A DNA stretch of 64,000 bases, taken from Prauserella cavernicola (GTDB lineage Bacteria; Actinomycetota; Actinomycetes; Mycobacteriales; Pseudonocardiaceae). Positions 44,578 to 53,100 of the stretch are shown piece after piece (position 1 is the first letter of the stretch; each line of letters begins with the position of its first letter). The notes under the pieces are model-generated. The model searched no databases. It was not told where the DNA came from and worked only from the letters and a program-made list of their open reading frames with translations. A program made the translations under genes and the position numbers. The DNA is taken from NCBI RefSeq assembly GCF_016595675.1, contig NZ_JAENJH010000010.1, positions 1 through 64,000 of the forward strand. Reading direction: 5' to 3'.

Positions 44578-46176
44578 TCACGGTAGGCCAGAATCGTCCG
44601 TTTCGGGGCGTAGTTCGTAAACAGGTGCCACGTCCGAGCGCGACCACACCGGTTCGGAGCAGCGCAGACCCTCCTCGGCCAGCGTGCGTTTCAGGATCTT
44701 GAACGTGGCGGTCTTCGGTAGTTGGTTGACGATTCGCACATGGCGGGGTAGCTGCTTCGGCCCGAGATCGGGCTGTGCGGCGAGGAACGCGCCGAAATCG
44801 GCCGGGGTGAGTGCGGTTCCTGGCTCGGGCACGAGCGCGGCCGCCACCTCATCACCGACCCGGCCGGGCAGCGCGTAGACGGCGGCCTCCGCGATACCGG
44901 GATGGCGCAGCAGCACCCGTTCGATCGGCGCGGTGCCGAGGTTCTCGCCGTCGACACGCAGCCAGTCACCGTGCCGCCCGGCGAAGTAGCAGAAGCCGTG
45001 TTCGTCGGCATAGGCGAGATCGCCGGTGTGGTAGCGGCCGTCGCGCACGCGGTGCGCGTCGGCGTCGGGATCGCGGTAGTAGCCGGCGAACCAGCCAGGG
45101 CCGCTGGTGTTGACGAGCTCGCCGACGGCCTCGACGGCGTTGAGCAGCCTCCCGTGTTCGTCGAACCGCGCGGGCGGGCACGGTGCGCCGGTGTCGGGGT
45201 GCAGCACCTCGACACCGGGCGTGGGTCTGCCGAGCGAGCCCGGTGGAGTGTCCGGGGTGCGAGCGAACCCGACGCCGCCCTCGGTGGAGCCGAAGGCGTC
45301 GACCACGTGGCAGCCGAAGCGTTCGGCGAACTCGGCGAGATCGGCCTCTGCACCCTCGTTGCCGTACACGAGTCGCAGCGGGTTGTCGGCGTCGTCGGCT
45401 TTCCTCGGGGTCGCGAGGACGTAGGACAGCGGCGTGCCGACGTAGTTCGCGTAGGTCGCCCCGAACCGCCGCACGTCGGGCAGGAAGCCGGACGCGGAGA
45501 AGCGGCGCCGCAGCGCGATCGTGGCGCCCGCTGCGAGCCCGACCGACCAGCCGGCCATGATCGCGTTGGAGTGGAACATCGGCATCGCGACGTACACGGT
45601 GTCGTGGCCGGACAGTTCGAAGCGCTCGGCGAGCATGCGGCCGGGGAAGGCGATCTTGCCGTGGGTGCAGCGCACGGCCTTCGGGTCGCCACTGGTGCCC
45701 GAGGTGTAGATCAGCATCAGCAGGTCGCCGGGCTCCGCGGCGACGGGGTCGAGCTCGGCATCCTCGTGCGCGGCGAGCAGGTCCGTCCACTCGGGACCGT
45801 CGAGGTCCAGCACGGGCACTCCCGCGTCCGCCAGGAGCGGGACGAGGTGCGACTCGGCGAGCACGAACTGGCAGTCGGCGAGGTGGACGTCGCGTGCCAG
45901 CGCCGGGCCACGGCGGGCCGGGTTGAGCCCGGCCAGCACCGTGCCCGACAGTGCCGCGCCACCGAGCAGGAACGCCAGCGACGGGACGTTGTCCGCGAGC
46001 ACTCCCGCGTGCGGCGGCGAACCCGGCCGCAGCAGGTCTCGCAGGAGCGCGCCGTGGACTGCGCTGTCGCGCACGTACTCCGCCCACGACCACGTGCGGT
46101 CCTCGAAAAGCAGGCCCGCGTGCTCGTCACCGGCGCGGGCGAGCAGCAGCTCGGTGACCGTCGGGACGTCGTTCAT
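44578..46176 (-). CDS. fadD17: Acyl-CoA synthetase, FadD17-like (AMP-forming)
   Basis: The 532-residue ANL-superfamily enzyme activates a carboxylic acid to its CoA ester through an acyl-AMP. Motif A3 is LIYTSGTSGDPKAV, A5 is DAFGSTEGGV, A7/A8 is YHTGDLAYADEHGFCYFAGRHGDWLR, and the C-terminal catalytic lysine region is PKTATFKILKRTL. In M. tuberculosis FadD17 activates C5-side-chain steroid acids and lies beside fadE26-fadE27 and mce4, as here; the symbol is assigned by sequence flavour plus synteny. The ATG overlaps the stop of the preceding acyl-CoA dehydrogenase by 4 bp. Confidence 0.85.
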   Translation of the reverse strand: MNDVPTVTELLLARAGDEHAGLLFEDRTWSWAEYVRDSAVHGALLRDLLRPGSPPHAGVLADNVPSLAFLLGGAALSGTVLAGLNPARRGPALARDVHLADCQFVLAESHLVPLLADAGVPVLDLDGPEWTDLLAAHEDAELDPVAAEPGDLLMLIYTSGTSGDPKAVRCTHGKIAFPGRMLAERFELSGHDTVYVAMPMFHSNAIMAGWSVGLAAGATIALRRRFSASGFLPDVRRFGATYANYVGTPLSYVLATPRKADDADNPLRLVYGNEGAEADLAEFAERFGCHVVDAFGSTEGGVGFARTPDTPPGSLGRPTPGVEVLHPDTGAPCPPARFDEHGRLLNAVEAVGELVNTSGPGWFAGYYRDPDADAHRVRDGRYHTGDLAYADEHGFCYFAGRHGDWLRVDGENLGTAPIERVLLRHPGIAEAAVYALPGRVGDEVAAALVPEPGTALTPADFGAFLAAQPDLGPKQLPRHVRIVNQLPKTATFKILKRTLAEEGLRCSEPVWSRSDVAPVYELRPETDDSGLP

Positions 46177-47243
46177 GCCAGCAGCGAACCGAGCCGGCGC
46201 AGGTGCGCGGTGGCCCCGCCGAACGTGAACTCGTGGCGTTTCGCGGCCACGAAGTAGCGGTGCACCGGGTGGTCGACGTCGATGCCGACGCCGCCGTGGA
46301 CGTGCACGACGGTGTGGGCGACGCGGTGACCGGCCTCGGCGGCCCAGTACTTGGCCGTGGCCACCTCCTCGGGCGCGTCGGCGCCCTCGTCGCTGCCCTC
46401 GCTGAGCTTCCATGCCGCCTGCCACAGCGTCAGGCGCACCGCCTCGACGTCGAGGTGGGCGTCGGCCAGCCGGTGCCGCACGGCCTGGAAGCCGCCGATG
46501 GGCTGCCCGAACTGTTTACGCTCGCGGGCGTACTCCGCGGTCAGCTCCAGTGCCCGCTCCAGCACACCGAGCTGCAGCGCGCAGAGCCCGACGGTGCCGC
46601 GCGCCCGCAGTCGCGCGGCGGCGTGGCCGGTGAGCACCGTGGCCGGCGCTCCGGAGGTCTCGACGAGCGCGGCGTCGGCGTGGTCGACGGCCTGCTGCGG
46701 CGACACGGTGAGCTCGTCGGCGTCGGTGACGGCCACGACGTCGCCCTCCGGCGAGGTGGCCTGGATCAGGAACGCGTCGGCGAACGCGCCGAACGGCACC
46801 GCGCTCTGGGCCCCGGAGACACGCCAGCCGGAGCCGTCGCGTTCGGCCGTGAACCCGGTGGGCGTCCCCGTGTCGGGCAGCGCGACCGCGAGCACGCGGT
46901 CGCCGCGCAGGGCGGGAACGAGCAGCCGTTCGGTCAGCTCCCCGCCCGACTCGGCGAGCACGGACGCCGCCATCGTGATGGTCGGCAGGTACGGCACGGG
47001 CGCGACGGCCCGGCCGAGCTCGCCCAGGATCGAGCACTGCTCCAGCAGCCCGAAGCCACCGCCTCCGACCGAGGACGGCAGCGCGGCGTCGAGTATCCCG
47101 GCTCTGGCCAGTGCGGTCCACAGTGCACGGTCGAAGCCGCCCGATCCCGCGGGGCCCAGCGACTCCGGGGTGACGTGGTCGCCTGTGATGCGGCGAGTGA
47201 GCGCGGCGAGGTCCTGCTGGGCCTCGGTGAGGGAGAAGTCCAC
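46173..47243 (-). CDS. fadE27: Acyl-CoA dehydrogenase subunit, FadE27-like
   Basis: The 356-residue protein is a short acyl-CoA dehydrogenase with the N-terminal helical domain (MDFSLTEAQQDLAALTRR), a middle beta domain with poor conservation of the flavin motif, and the C-terminal helices (QPIGGFQAVRHRLADAHLDV; VHVHGGVGIDVDHPVHRYFVAAK). Steroid-degrading actinobacteria make alpha2-beta2 dehydrogenases from two unlike FadE subunits; FadE26-FadE27 (ChsE4-ChsE5) act on C5 and longer side chains. This is the likely partner of the gene 10 bp upstream. The symbol is by position and size. Confidence 0.8.
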   Translation of the reverse strand: MDFSLTEAQQDLAALTRRITGDHVTPESLGPAGSGGFDRALWTALARAGILDAALPSSVGGGGFGLLEQCSILGELGRAVAPVPYLPTITMAASVLAESGGELTERLLVPALRGDRVLAVALPDTGTPTGFTAERDGSGWRVSGAQSAVPFGAFADAFLIQATSPEGDVVAVTDADELTVSPQQAVDHADAALVETSGAPATVLTGHAAARLRARGTVGLCALQLGVLERALELTAEYARERKQFGQPIGGFQAVRHRLADAHLDVEAVRLTLWQAAWKLSEGSDEGADAPEEVATAKYWAAEAGHRVAHTVVHVHGGVGIDVDHPVHRYFVAAKRHEFTFGGATAHLRRLGSLLA

Positions 47244-47253
47244 GGTGCTCCTT

Positions 47254-48435
47254 TCAGCGGGTCACGGGCAGCTGGAGCGCGGTCGCGGCGACGATGTCGC
47301 GTTGCACCTCGTTGGTGCCGCCGCCGAAGGTGAGGATCAGCGCTGAGCGGTGCATGCGCTCGACGCGGCCGCGCAGCAGCGCCCCTGGCGAGCCCTCGCG
47401 CACGACCGCGCCCGCGCCGAGCACCTCCATCAGCAGCCGGTAGACCTCGGTGGCGAGCTCGGTGCCGAATACCTTGGTGCCCGACGCCTCGGCGGGCCCC
47501 AGCTCGCTCTCGGCCGCCGCCCACGCGATCCGCCAGTTGCGCAGCTTGAGGTACTCCGTGTGGGCGTGCACGCGCGCGAGGTGGGTGCGCACCCATTCGG
47601 CGTCGAGCACGCGGCTGCCGTCGGCCTGCTTGGTCTCGCGTGCCCAGGCGGTCACCTCGGCCAGCGCCGACGCCAGCGGCGCGGCGGAGGTGAGGGCGAC
47701 GCGCTCGTGGTTGAGCTGGTTGGTGATCAGCGGCCAGCCCGCGTTCTCCTCGGCGATGCGCGCGCTGACCGGGACGCGGACGTCGTCGTAGTAGGTGGCG
47801 CTGGTGCCGGGACCGGCGACCGTGCGCACCTTGGTCCAGGAGAAGCCGTCGGCCGTGGTCGGCACCACGAGCATGCTGAGGCCCTTGTGCCGTCGCGCGT
47901 CGGGGTCGGTGCGCGCGGCGAGCCACACGTAGTCGGCGTACTCGATGAGGCTGGTCCACATCTTCTGGCCGTTGATCACGTACTCGTCGCCGTCGCGCAC
48001 CGCCCTCGTGCGCAGCGACGCCAGATCGGTGCCCGCGCCCGGTTCGGAGTAGCCGATGGCGAAGTGCAGTTCGCCGGCGGCGATCCGCGGCAGGTAGAAC
48101 GCCTTCTGCTCCTCGGTGCCGAACCGCATGATCGTGGGGCCGACGGTGTTGATGGTCAGGAAGGGCACGGGCACCCCGGCGACGGCCGCCTCGTCGGTGA
48201 AGACCAGCTGGTCGAGCATCGAGCGTTCCTGCCCGCCGTAGGCCTTCGGCCAGCCGATGGCGAGCCAGCCGTCCTGGCCCAGCCGGCGCACGATCTCCTT
48301 GTACGCCAGTCCATCGCCGTACTCCCCGCCCTCGCCCGACAGGCCGTCGCGGCGCTCGGGGGTCATCAGCTCGGCGAAGTACTCCCGGAGCTCGGCGCGC
48401 AGCCGTTCCTGCTCGGATGTGAAACCGATCCGCAT
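47254..48435 (-). CDS. fadE26: Acyl-CoA dehydrogenase subunit, FadE26-like
   Basis: The 393-residue protein strongly resembles the FadE26/FadE29 group: FAIGYSEPGAGTDLASLRTRA (FAD/substrate loop), NGQKMWTSLIEYADYVWLA, GTKVFGTELATEVYRLLMEV and the end RSALILTFGGGTNEVQRDIVA. It would form a heterotetramer with the downstream FadE27-like subunit and introduce a double bond in steroid side-chain CoA esters. It is the first gene of the leftward unit, and the perfect KstR-like box lies 57 bp before its ATG. Confidence 0.85.
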   Translation of the reverse strand: MRIGFTSEQERLRAELREYFAELMTPERRDGLSGEGGEYGDGLAYKEIVRRLGQDGWLAIGWPKAYGGQERSMLDQLVFTDEAAVAGVPVPFLTINTVGPTIMRFGTEEQKAFYLPRIAAGELHFAIGYSEPGAGTDLASLRTRAVRDGDEYVINGQKMWTSLIEYADYVWLAARTDPDARRHKGLSMLVVPTTADGFSWTKVRTVAGPGTSATYYDDVRVPVSARIAEENAGWPLITNQLNHERVALTSAAPLASALAEVTAWARETKQADGSRVLDAEWVRTHLARVHAHTEYLKLRNWRIAWAAAESELGPAEASGTKVFGTELATEVYRLLMEVLGAGAVVREGSPGALLRGRVERMHRSALILTFGGGTNEVQRDIVAATALQLPVTR

Positions 48436-48491
48436 CTGATCCTCCCGCTCGCGCGTTGGGCATGGTGCCGGGCTCGCCCGCCGGGCTAGTG

Positions 48492-48505
48492 TAGAACAGG
48501 TTCTA
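48492..48505. promoter_or_regulatory. KstR operator-like palindrome in the fadE26/fdxD divergent promoter
   Basis: TAGAACAGGTTCTA is a perfect palindrome (except the central two bases) and fits the mycobacterial KstR consensus TnnAACnnGTTnnA. It lies between the divergent fadE26-fadE27-fadD17 and fdxD-mce4 transcripts. Confidence 0.85.
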
Positions 48506-48525
48506 GTTATTTGAGGAGGTCGAGC

Positions 48526-48717
48526 ATGAGGGTCGAGGTCGATCGGGATCTGTGCGAGGCCAACGCGGTGTGCGCGGGCATCGCGCCCGCCGTGTTCGAG
48601 CTGGATGACGACGACGAGCTGCACGTGCTCGCGGACGACGTGCCGAACGACGAAGTAGAACTTGTTACTCAAGCGATCTCATCGTGCCCACGAAATGCCC
48701 TGATCAAGGGGGACTGA
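48526..48717 (+). CDS. fdxD: 3Fe-4S ferredoxin, FdxD-like
   Basis: The 63-residue ferredoxin carries Cys10, Cys16 and Cys54 (DLCEANAVCAGIAP; ISSCPRNAL), the three-cysteine arrangement of single [3Fe-4S] cluster ferredoxins that serve cytochromes P450. In M. tuberculosis fdxD (Rv3503c) occupies the same place before the SDR and mce4 genes. It could supply electrons to a steroid 27-hydroxylase encoded elsewhere. GAGGAGGT precedes the ATG, 20 bp after the KstR-like box. A second KstR-like site lies within its 3' end. Confidence 0.9.
   Translation: MRVEVDRDLCEANAVCAGIAPAVFELDDDDELHVLADDVPNDEVELVTQAISSCPRNALIKGD
48656..48669. promoter_or_regulatory. Second KstR-like site inside fdxD
   Basis: TAGAACTTGTTACT keeps the AAC-nn-GTT core and the left arm of the KstR motif. 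It is within the coding region of fdxD, 143 bp before the adh gene. Confidence 0.4.
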
Positions 48718-48735
48718 TTGAGGCTTGATCTAAAC

Positions 48736-48749
48736 GAGAACAGATTCTA
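48736..48749. promoter_or_regulatory. Third KstR-like site upstream of adh
   Basis: GAGAACAGATTCTA has two mismatches to TAGAACnnGTTCTA and sits 62 bp before the adh start codon in the fdxD-adh gap. Confidence 0.4.
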
Positions 48750-48811
48750 GTCTTTGGCGTGACACGCGGGCCAAGGGCGGTCCGCGGCGATCCTGGCGGG
48801 AGGCAGCCGGC

Positions 48812-49900
48812 GTGAGAGCAGCCGTACTGAACGCGATCGGCGACGAGAAGCTCGAACTGCGCGACGACGTCACGACGGTGGACCCGGGACCGCACGAGGT
48901 CCGGCTCCGCGTGCGCGCCTCGGGCATCTGCCACAGCGACCTGTCGGCGATGGACGGCACCCTGCCCGCGCTGGCGCCCGGCATCATCGGCCACGAGGGC
49001 GCGGGCGAGGTGCTGCAGGTGGGCGCGGGGGTCGAGCACCTCGCTCCCGGCGACCACGTCACGGTCTCGTTCGTGCCGCCCTGCGGCAGCTGCCCCAGCT
49101 GCCTGCGCGGCGAGCCCAACCTGTGCGCGGTGCACGCGATCGCCGCGTTCACCACGCCCCGCTTCAAGCAGGGTGACTCACCGTTGTTCGGCTACGCCGG
49201 GCTCGGCACGTTCGCCGAGGAGGTGGTGGTGCCGGCCTCCGGCGCGGTCAAGGTCGACCAGGACGTGCCGTTCGAGACCGCGGCGCTCATCGCGTGCGGT
49301 GTGCTCACCGGCGTCGGAGCCGTGCTGAACACCGCGAGGGTCGCGCCGGGATCGACCGTGCTCGTGATCGGCTGTGGTGGCGTCGGCATCTCGGTGCTGC
49401 AGGGCGCGCGCATCGCGGGGGCCACGACCATCGTCGCGGTGGACCCGGTGGAGGCCAAGCACGACCTCGCGCGGCGTTTCGGTGCCACCCACGCCACGAC
49501 ACCCGAGGGGCTGGCCGAGCTCAAGGAGTCGCTGACGGGCAACGAGGGCTTCGACTACGGGTTCGACGTGGTGGGGCTGCCCGCCACGATCCGCTCGGCG
49601 TGGGACAACGCGCGCCGGGGCGGCTCGGTCGTGATCGTCGGCGCGGGCAAGGCCGACGCGATGGTGCAGTTCAGCGCACAGGAGCTGTTCCTGCACGACA
49701 AGAAGATCCTGGGTTCCTTCTACGGTTCCGCCCACGTGCATCGCGACACCGGCAGGATGCTGACGTTCTGGCGTGCCGGGCTGCTCGACCTCGAGGGCAT
49801 GATCTCGCGCCGCCTCGGCTTCACCGAGATCAACGACGGGCTCGGCGTGCTGCGTGCCGGCACCAGCGACGTGATCCGCCAGGTGGTGACCATCGAGTGA
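48812..49900 (+). CDS. Zinc-dependent alcohol dehydrogenase (class III-like)
   Basis: The 362-residue medium-chain dehydrogenase has catalytic zinc ligands Cys40 (ASGICHSDL) and His61 (GHEGAGEV), the structural-zinc lobe CGSCPSCLRGEPNLC and the NAD motif VLVIGCGGVGISVLQ. It would oxidise an alcohol to an aldehyde; in this locus the terminal C26 alcohol of the sterol side chain is an attractive substrate, with the downstream aldehyde dehydrogenase completing oxidation to the acid that FadD17 activates. That flow is inference. GTG 48812 follows GCGGGAGG; its stop overlaps the next GTG by 4 bp. Confidence 0.9.
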   Translation: MRAAVLNAIGDEKLELRDDVTTVDPGPHEVRLRVRASGICHSDLSAMDGTLPALAPGIIGHEGAGEVLQVGAGVEHLAPGDHVTVSFVPPCGSCPSCLRGEPNLCAVHAIAAFTTPRFKQGDSPLFGYAGLGTFAEEVVVPASGAVKVDQDVPFETAALIACGVLTGVGAVLNTARVAPGSTVLVIGCGGVGISVLQGARIAGATTIVAVDPVEAKHDLARRFGATHATTPEGLAELKESLTGNEGFDYGFDVVGLPATIRSAWDNARRGGSVVIVGAGKADAMVQFSAQELFLHDKKILGSFYGSAHVHRDTGRMLTFWRAGLLDLEGMISRRLGFTEINDGLGVLRAGTSDVIRQVVTIE

Positions 49901-50790
49901 GCGAGCAGAGCCTGCGGGGCAGGACCGCGATCGTCACCGGTGCGGGCGCCGGGCTCGGGCGCGCGGAGGCGCTCGCGCTCGCCGCGGCCGGTGCGGCCGT
50001 CGTGGTCAACGACGTCGGAGACGGCGCCGCGCGGACCGTCTCCGACATCGAGGCGGCCGGCGGCAAGGCCCTCGCGGTCACCGGCGACGTCGGTGAGCGC
50101 GACACCGCTGACTCGCTGCTCGCGGCCGCGACCGAGCACTTCGGCGGGCTCGACGTGCTCGTCAACAACGCGGGCGTGCTGCGCGACCGGATGCTGTTCT
50201 CGATGTCCGACGACGAGTGGGACACCGTGCTGCGCGTCCACCTGCGCGGGCACTTCCTGCTCTCCCGTGGCGCCGCCGCGCACTGGCGGTCCAAGTCCAA
50301 AATGGAGGGCGGTCCCGTCTACGGGCGGATCGTCAACACCGCCTCCGAGGCCTTCCTCGTCGGCTCGCCCGGCCAGCCCAACTACGCCGCCGCGAAGGCG
50401 GGCATCGCGGCGCTCACCGTGTCCAGCGCGCGGGCGCTGGCCCGCTACGGCGTGCGCGCCAACGCCATCTGTCCCCGGGCGCGCACGGCGATGACCGCGG
50501 AGGTCTTCGGCGACGCGCCCGACGGCGGCATCGACCCGCTGTCGGTCGAGCACGTCGCCCCGCTGGTGGCCTACCTCGCCTCGCCCTCGGCCTCGGCCGT
50601 GAACGGCCAGGTGTTCGTGGTGCACGGGGGAATGGTCGCGCTGCTGACGCCTCCCGCCGTGGAGCGGCGCTTCGACGCGGCGGGAGCCACCTGGACCACC
50701 GGCGAGCTCGCCGAGCAGCTCGGCGGCTACTTCGCCGACCGTGACCCCGATCGGATGTTCGCAGCCGACGACGTTCTGTCGCTTCCCTAG
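49897..50790 (+). CDS. Short-chain dehydrogenase, Hsd4A-like steroid enzyme
   Basis: The 297-residue SDR has the cofactor motif TGAGAGLGRAEA, NNAG at about 88-91 and the catalytic Ser...Tyr-x3-Lys in NTASEAFLVGSPGQPNYAAAK. An ~40-residue C-terminal extension (FDAAGATWTTGELAEQLGGYF) is shared with the M. tuberculosis Rv3502c (Hsd4A) type, which oxidises 17beta-hydroxy and 22-hydroxy steroid CoA esters in cholesterol side-chain removal. Position between fdxD and yrbE4A supports this. GTG start overlaps the adh stop (GTGA). Confidence 0.85.
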   Translation: MSEQSLRGRTAIVTGAGAGLGRAEALALAAAGAAVVVNDVGDGAARTVSDIEAAGGKALAVTGDVGERDTADSLLAAATEHFGGLDVLVNNAGVLRDRMLFSMSDDEWDTVLRVHLRGHFLLSRGAAAHWRSKSKMEGGPVYGRIVNTASEAFLVGSPGQPNYAAAKAGIAALTVSSARALARYGVRANAICPRARTAMTAEVFGDAPDGGIDPLSVEHVAPLVAYLASPSASAVNGQVFVVHGGMVALLTPPAVERRFDAAGATWTTGELAEQLGGYFADRDPDRMFAADDVLSLP

Positions 50791-50798
50791 GAGATCTG

Positions 50799-52307
50799 AT
50801 GACGCTCACCGTCCAGCCGCACCGCGAGTCCGTGGGACTCAAGACCGGCCAGCTCCTGATCGACGGCCGCTGGTGCCCCGCCGAGGGCGGCGCCACCTGG
50901 ACCCACCATCACCCGGCGACCGGCGAGGAGGTGGGTGAGTTCGCACTCGGCACCGCGGCCGACGTCGACGCCGCCGTCGCCTCGGCGCGAAGGACGTTCG
51001 ACGCGGGAACCTGGTCGCGTTCGCGGGCGGGGGTGCGGATCGGGTTGCTGCACCGCTACGCCGAACTGCTGCGCGCGCACGCTGACGAGCTGCGCTCCCT
51101 GCAGGCGCTGGACAATTCCGTGCCGCTGTCGTTCGGCGGCATCTACGCGACCTCGGTGGGCGCGGCGGCCGATGTGTTCGACCACCACGCCGGGTGGGTC
51201 GACAAGCTCGGCGGCCAGACGCTGCCGCCGTACCAGGGCGGCGACCACCTGGCGATGACCTTCCGCGAGCCGATCGGCGTGGTGGCGGCGATCCTGCCGT
51301 GGAACGCGCCGTTCCTGCTGTTCGCGCAGAAGCTCGCTCCCGCACTGGCCGCGGGCTGCACCGTGGTGCTCAAGCCTTCGGAGTACTGCACGTTCTCCGT
51401 GCTGCGCATGGTCGAGCTGCTCATCGAGGCGGGTCTGCCCGACGGCGTGGTCAACGTCGTGACGGGCACCGGCGAGCAGGTGGGCGAGGCGCTGATCAAC
51501 CACGCCGACGTCGACAAGGTGAGCTTCACCGGCAGCCGCGACGTCGGCAAGCACATCGTGCGGTCCTCGGCGACCACGCTCAAGCGGGTCTCGCTCGAGC
51601 TCGGCGGCAAGAGCCCCGCCGTGGTGTTCGCCGACGCGCCCAACGTCGGCGTCGCCGCCGCGACCGTGGTCGGTGCCGTGACGATGGGCCTGTCCGGGCA
51701 GGCGTGCGTGGCCAACACGCGGGCACTCGTGCACCGCGACGTCTACGACGAGTTCCTCGGCGCCGCGCAGGGCATGGCCGCCGCGGTGACCTACGGCGAC
51801 CCGTTCGACCCCACAGTGATCTCGGCGCCGCTCATCAACGGACGCCAGCTGGAGCGCGTGCTGGGCTACATCGAGCAGGGCAAGTCCGAGGGCAGGCTCG
51901 TCACCGGAGGCGAGCGGCTCGGCGGCGACCTGGCTGGCGGCAACTTCGTCGCGCCGACGATCTTCGCCGACGTGGCCAACTCGGCGACCATCGCACAGGA
52001 GGAGATCTTCGGCCCGGTGCTGGCCGTGGTGCCCTTCGACGACGAGGACGAGGCCATCGCGCTGGCCAACGACACCGAGTACGGGCTGGGCGCCGGGTTG
52101 TTCACCGCCGACGTGCAGCGCGCCTTCCGCGTCACGCGCGCGCTGCGGGCGGGCACCGTGGGCGTCAACGGCTTCCAGATCGAGCCGCACCTGCCCTTCG
52201 GCGGGTTCAAGCAGTCGGGCCTCGGCCGCGAGGGCGGGCAGTCCGCTATCGAGGCCTACACCGAGCTGAAGTCGGTGTTCCTGCCGCTGACCGACGAGAT
52301 GATGTGA
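50799..52307 (+). CDS. NAD(P)-dependent aldehyde dehydrogenase
   Basis: The 502-residue enzyme has all family motifs: PWNAPFLLFAQKLAPALAAG, FTGSRDVGK, catalytic Glu267 in SLELGGKSPAV and catalytic Cys303 in LSGQACVANTR, and the C-terminal LPFGGFKQSGLGRE. It oxidises an aldehyde to an acid. Between the alcohol dehydrogenase and the mce genes, it could finish oxidation of the sterol terminal carbon. It starts 8 bp after the SDR stop codon and is in the same operon. Confidence 0.93.
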   Translation: MTLTVQPHRESVGLKTGQLLIDGRWCPAEGGATWTHHHPATGEEVGEFALGTAADVDAAVASARRTFDAGTWSRSRAGVRIGLLHRYAELLRAHADELRSLQALDNSVPLSFGGIYATSVGAAADVFDHHAGWVDKLGGQTLPPYQGGDHLAMTFREPIGVVAAILPWNAPFLLFAQKLAPALAAGCTVVLKPSEYCTFSVLRMVELLIEAGLPDGVVNVVTGTGEQVGEALINHADVDKVSFTGSRDVGKHIVRSSATTLKRVSLELGGKSPAVVFADAPNVGVAAATVVGAVTMGLSGQACVANTRALVHRDVYDEFLGAAQGMAAAVTYGDPFDPTVISAPLINGRQLERVLGYIEQGKSEGRLVTGGERLGGDLAGGNFVAPTIFADVANSATIAQEEIFGPVLAVVPFDDEDEAIALANDTEYGLGAGLFTADVQRAFRVTRALRAGTVGVNGFQIEPHLPFGGFKQSGLGREGGQSAIEAYTELKSVFLPLTDEMM

Positions 52308-52314
52308 CCTGGGC

Positions 52315-53076
52315 ATGGGCAGGTTAGCGGGCAAAGTCGCCCTGATCACCGGCGCCGCGCGCGGCCAGGGTGCCGCCGCGGCGCGCCGGTTCGTCGCCGA
52401 GGGCGCGCGGGTGCTGATCGCCGACGTCAACGACGCCGAGGGCAAGGCGCTGGCCGACGAGCTGGGCCCGTCGGCCGCCTACGCGCACCTCGACGTGGCC
52501 GAGGAGGACGACTGGTCACGCGTCGTGGAGCGCACTGTCGCCGAGTTCGGCTCGCTGACGGTGCTGGTGAACAACGCGGGCGTCCTGCACATCTCGCCGC
52601 TGGAACAGACCGCGCTCGCCGACTACGAGCGGGTCGTGCGGATCAATCAGTTCGGGGCGTTTCTCGGCATGCGCTCGGTCGTTGAACCGATGTCGGCCGC
52701 CGGTGGTGGTTCGATCGTCAACGTGTCCTCTGTGGAGGGACTCGCGGGTATGCCGTTTCTGGTCGCCTACACGGCGAGTAAGTTCGCGATCCGCGGCATG
52801 ACCAAGGTCGCCGCGCTGGAACTCGGTGAGCGCGGGATCAGGGTCAACAGCCTGCACCCCGGCATGATCGACACCCAGATGGTGAGCGACGCGGCGGGAG
52901 GAGTCGACGTGGACTTCTCCCGCGCGGGCCGCAGGCTCGCACTGGGCAGGGCCGGGCAACCGGACGAGGTCGCCGCGCTGGCCCTGTTCCTGGCGAGCGA
53001 CGAGAGCTCGTACTGCACGGGCAGCGAGTTCGTGGCGGACGGGGGCGCCACGGCCACCCACGCGTTGAAACTGTGA
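52315..53076 (+). CDS. Short-chain dehydrogenase, 3alpha/20beta-hydroxysteroid dehydrogenase-like
   Basis: The 253-residue classical SDR has TGAARGQGAAAA at the N terminus, NNAG at about 89-92, and the Ser...Tyr-x3-Lys in NVSSVEGLAGMPFLVAYTASK. Its overall sequence resembles M. tuberculosis Rv2002 (FabG3), which reduces 20-keto steroids, including the LASDESSYCTGSEFVADGG end. It follows the aldehyde dehydrogenase by 7 bp and precedes yrbE4A by 24 bp. A role in steroid nucleus or side-chain redox is likely but not proven. Confidence 0.88.
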   Translation: MGRLAGKVALITGAARGQGAAAARRFVAEGARVLIADVNDAEGKALADELGPSAAYAHLDVAEEDDWSRVVERTVAEFGSLTVLVNNAGVLHISPLEQTALADYERVVRINQFGAFLGMRSVVEPMSAAGGGSIVNVSSVEGLAGMPFLVAYTASKFAIRGMTKVAALELGERGIRVNSLHPGMIDTQMVSDAAGGVDVDFSRAGRRLALGRAGQPDEVAALALFLASDESSYCTGSEFVADGGATATHALKL

Positions 53077-53100
53077 CCAGGTAAGAGCGGCGGAGGTGCG

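Noticed and set aside
46426-48672. Extended starts of the fadE26-like and fadD17-like genes
   Set aside because: The extra N-terminal sequence crosses neighbouring genes or the KstR-like promoter; family starts coincide with the chosen ATGs at 48435 and 46176.
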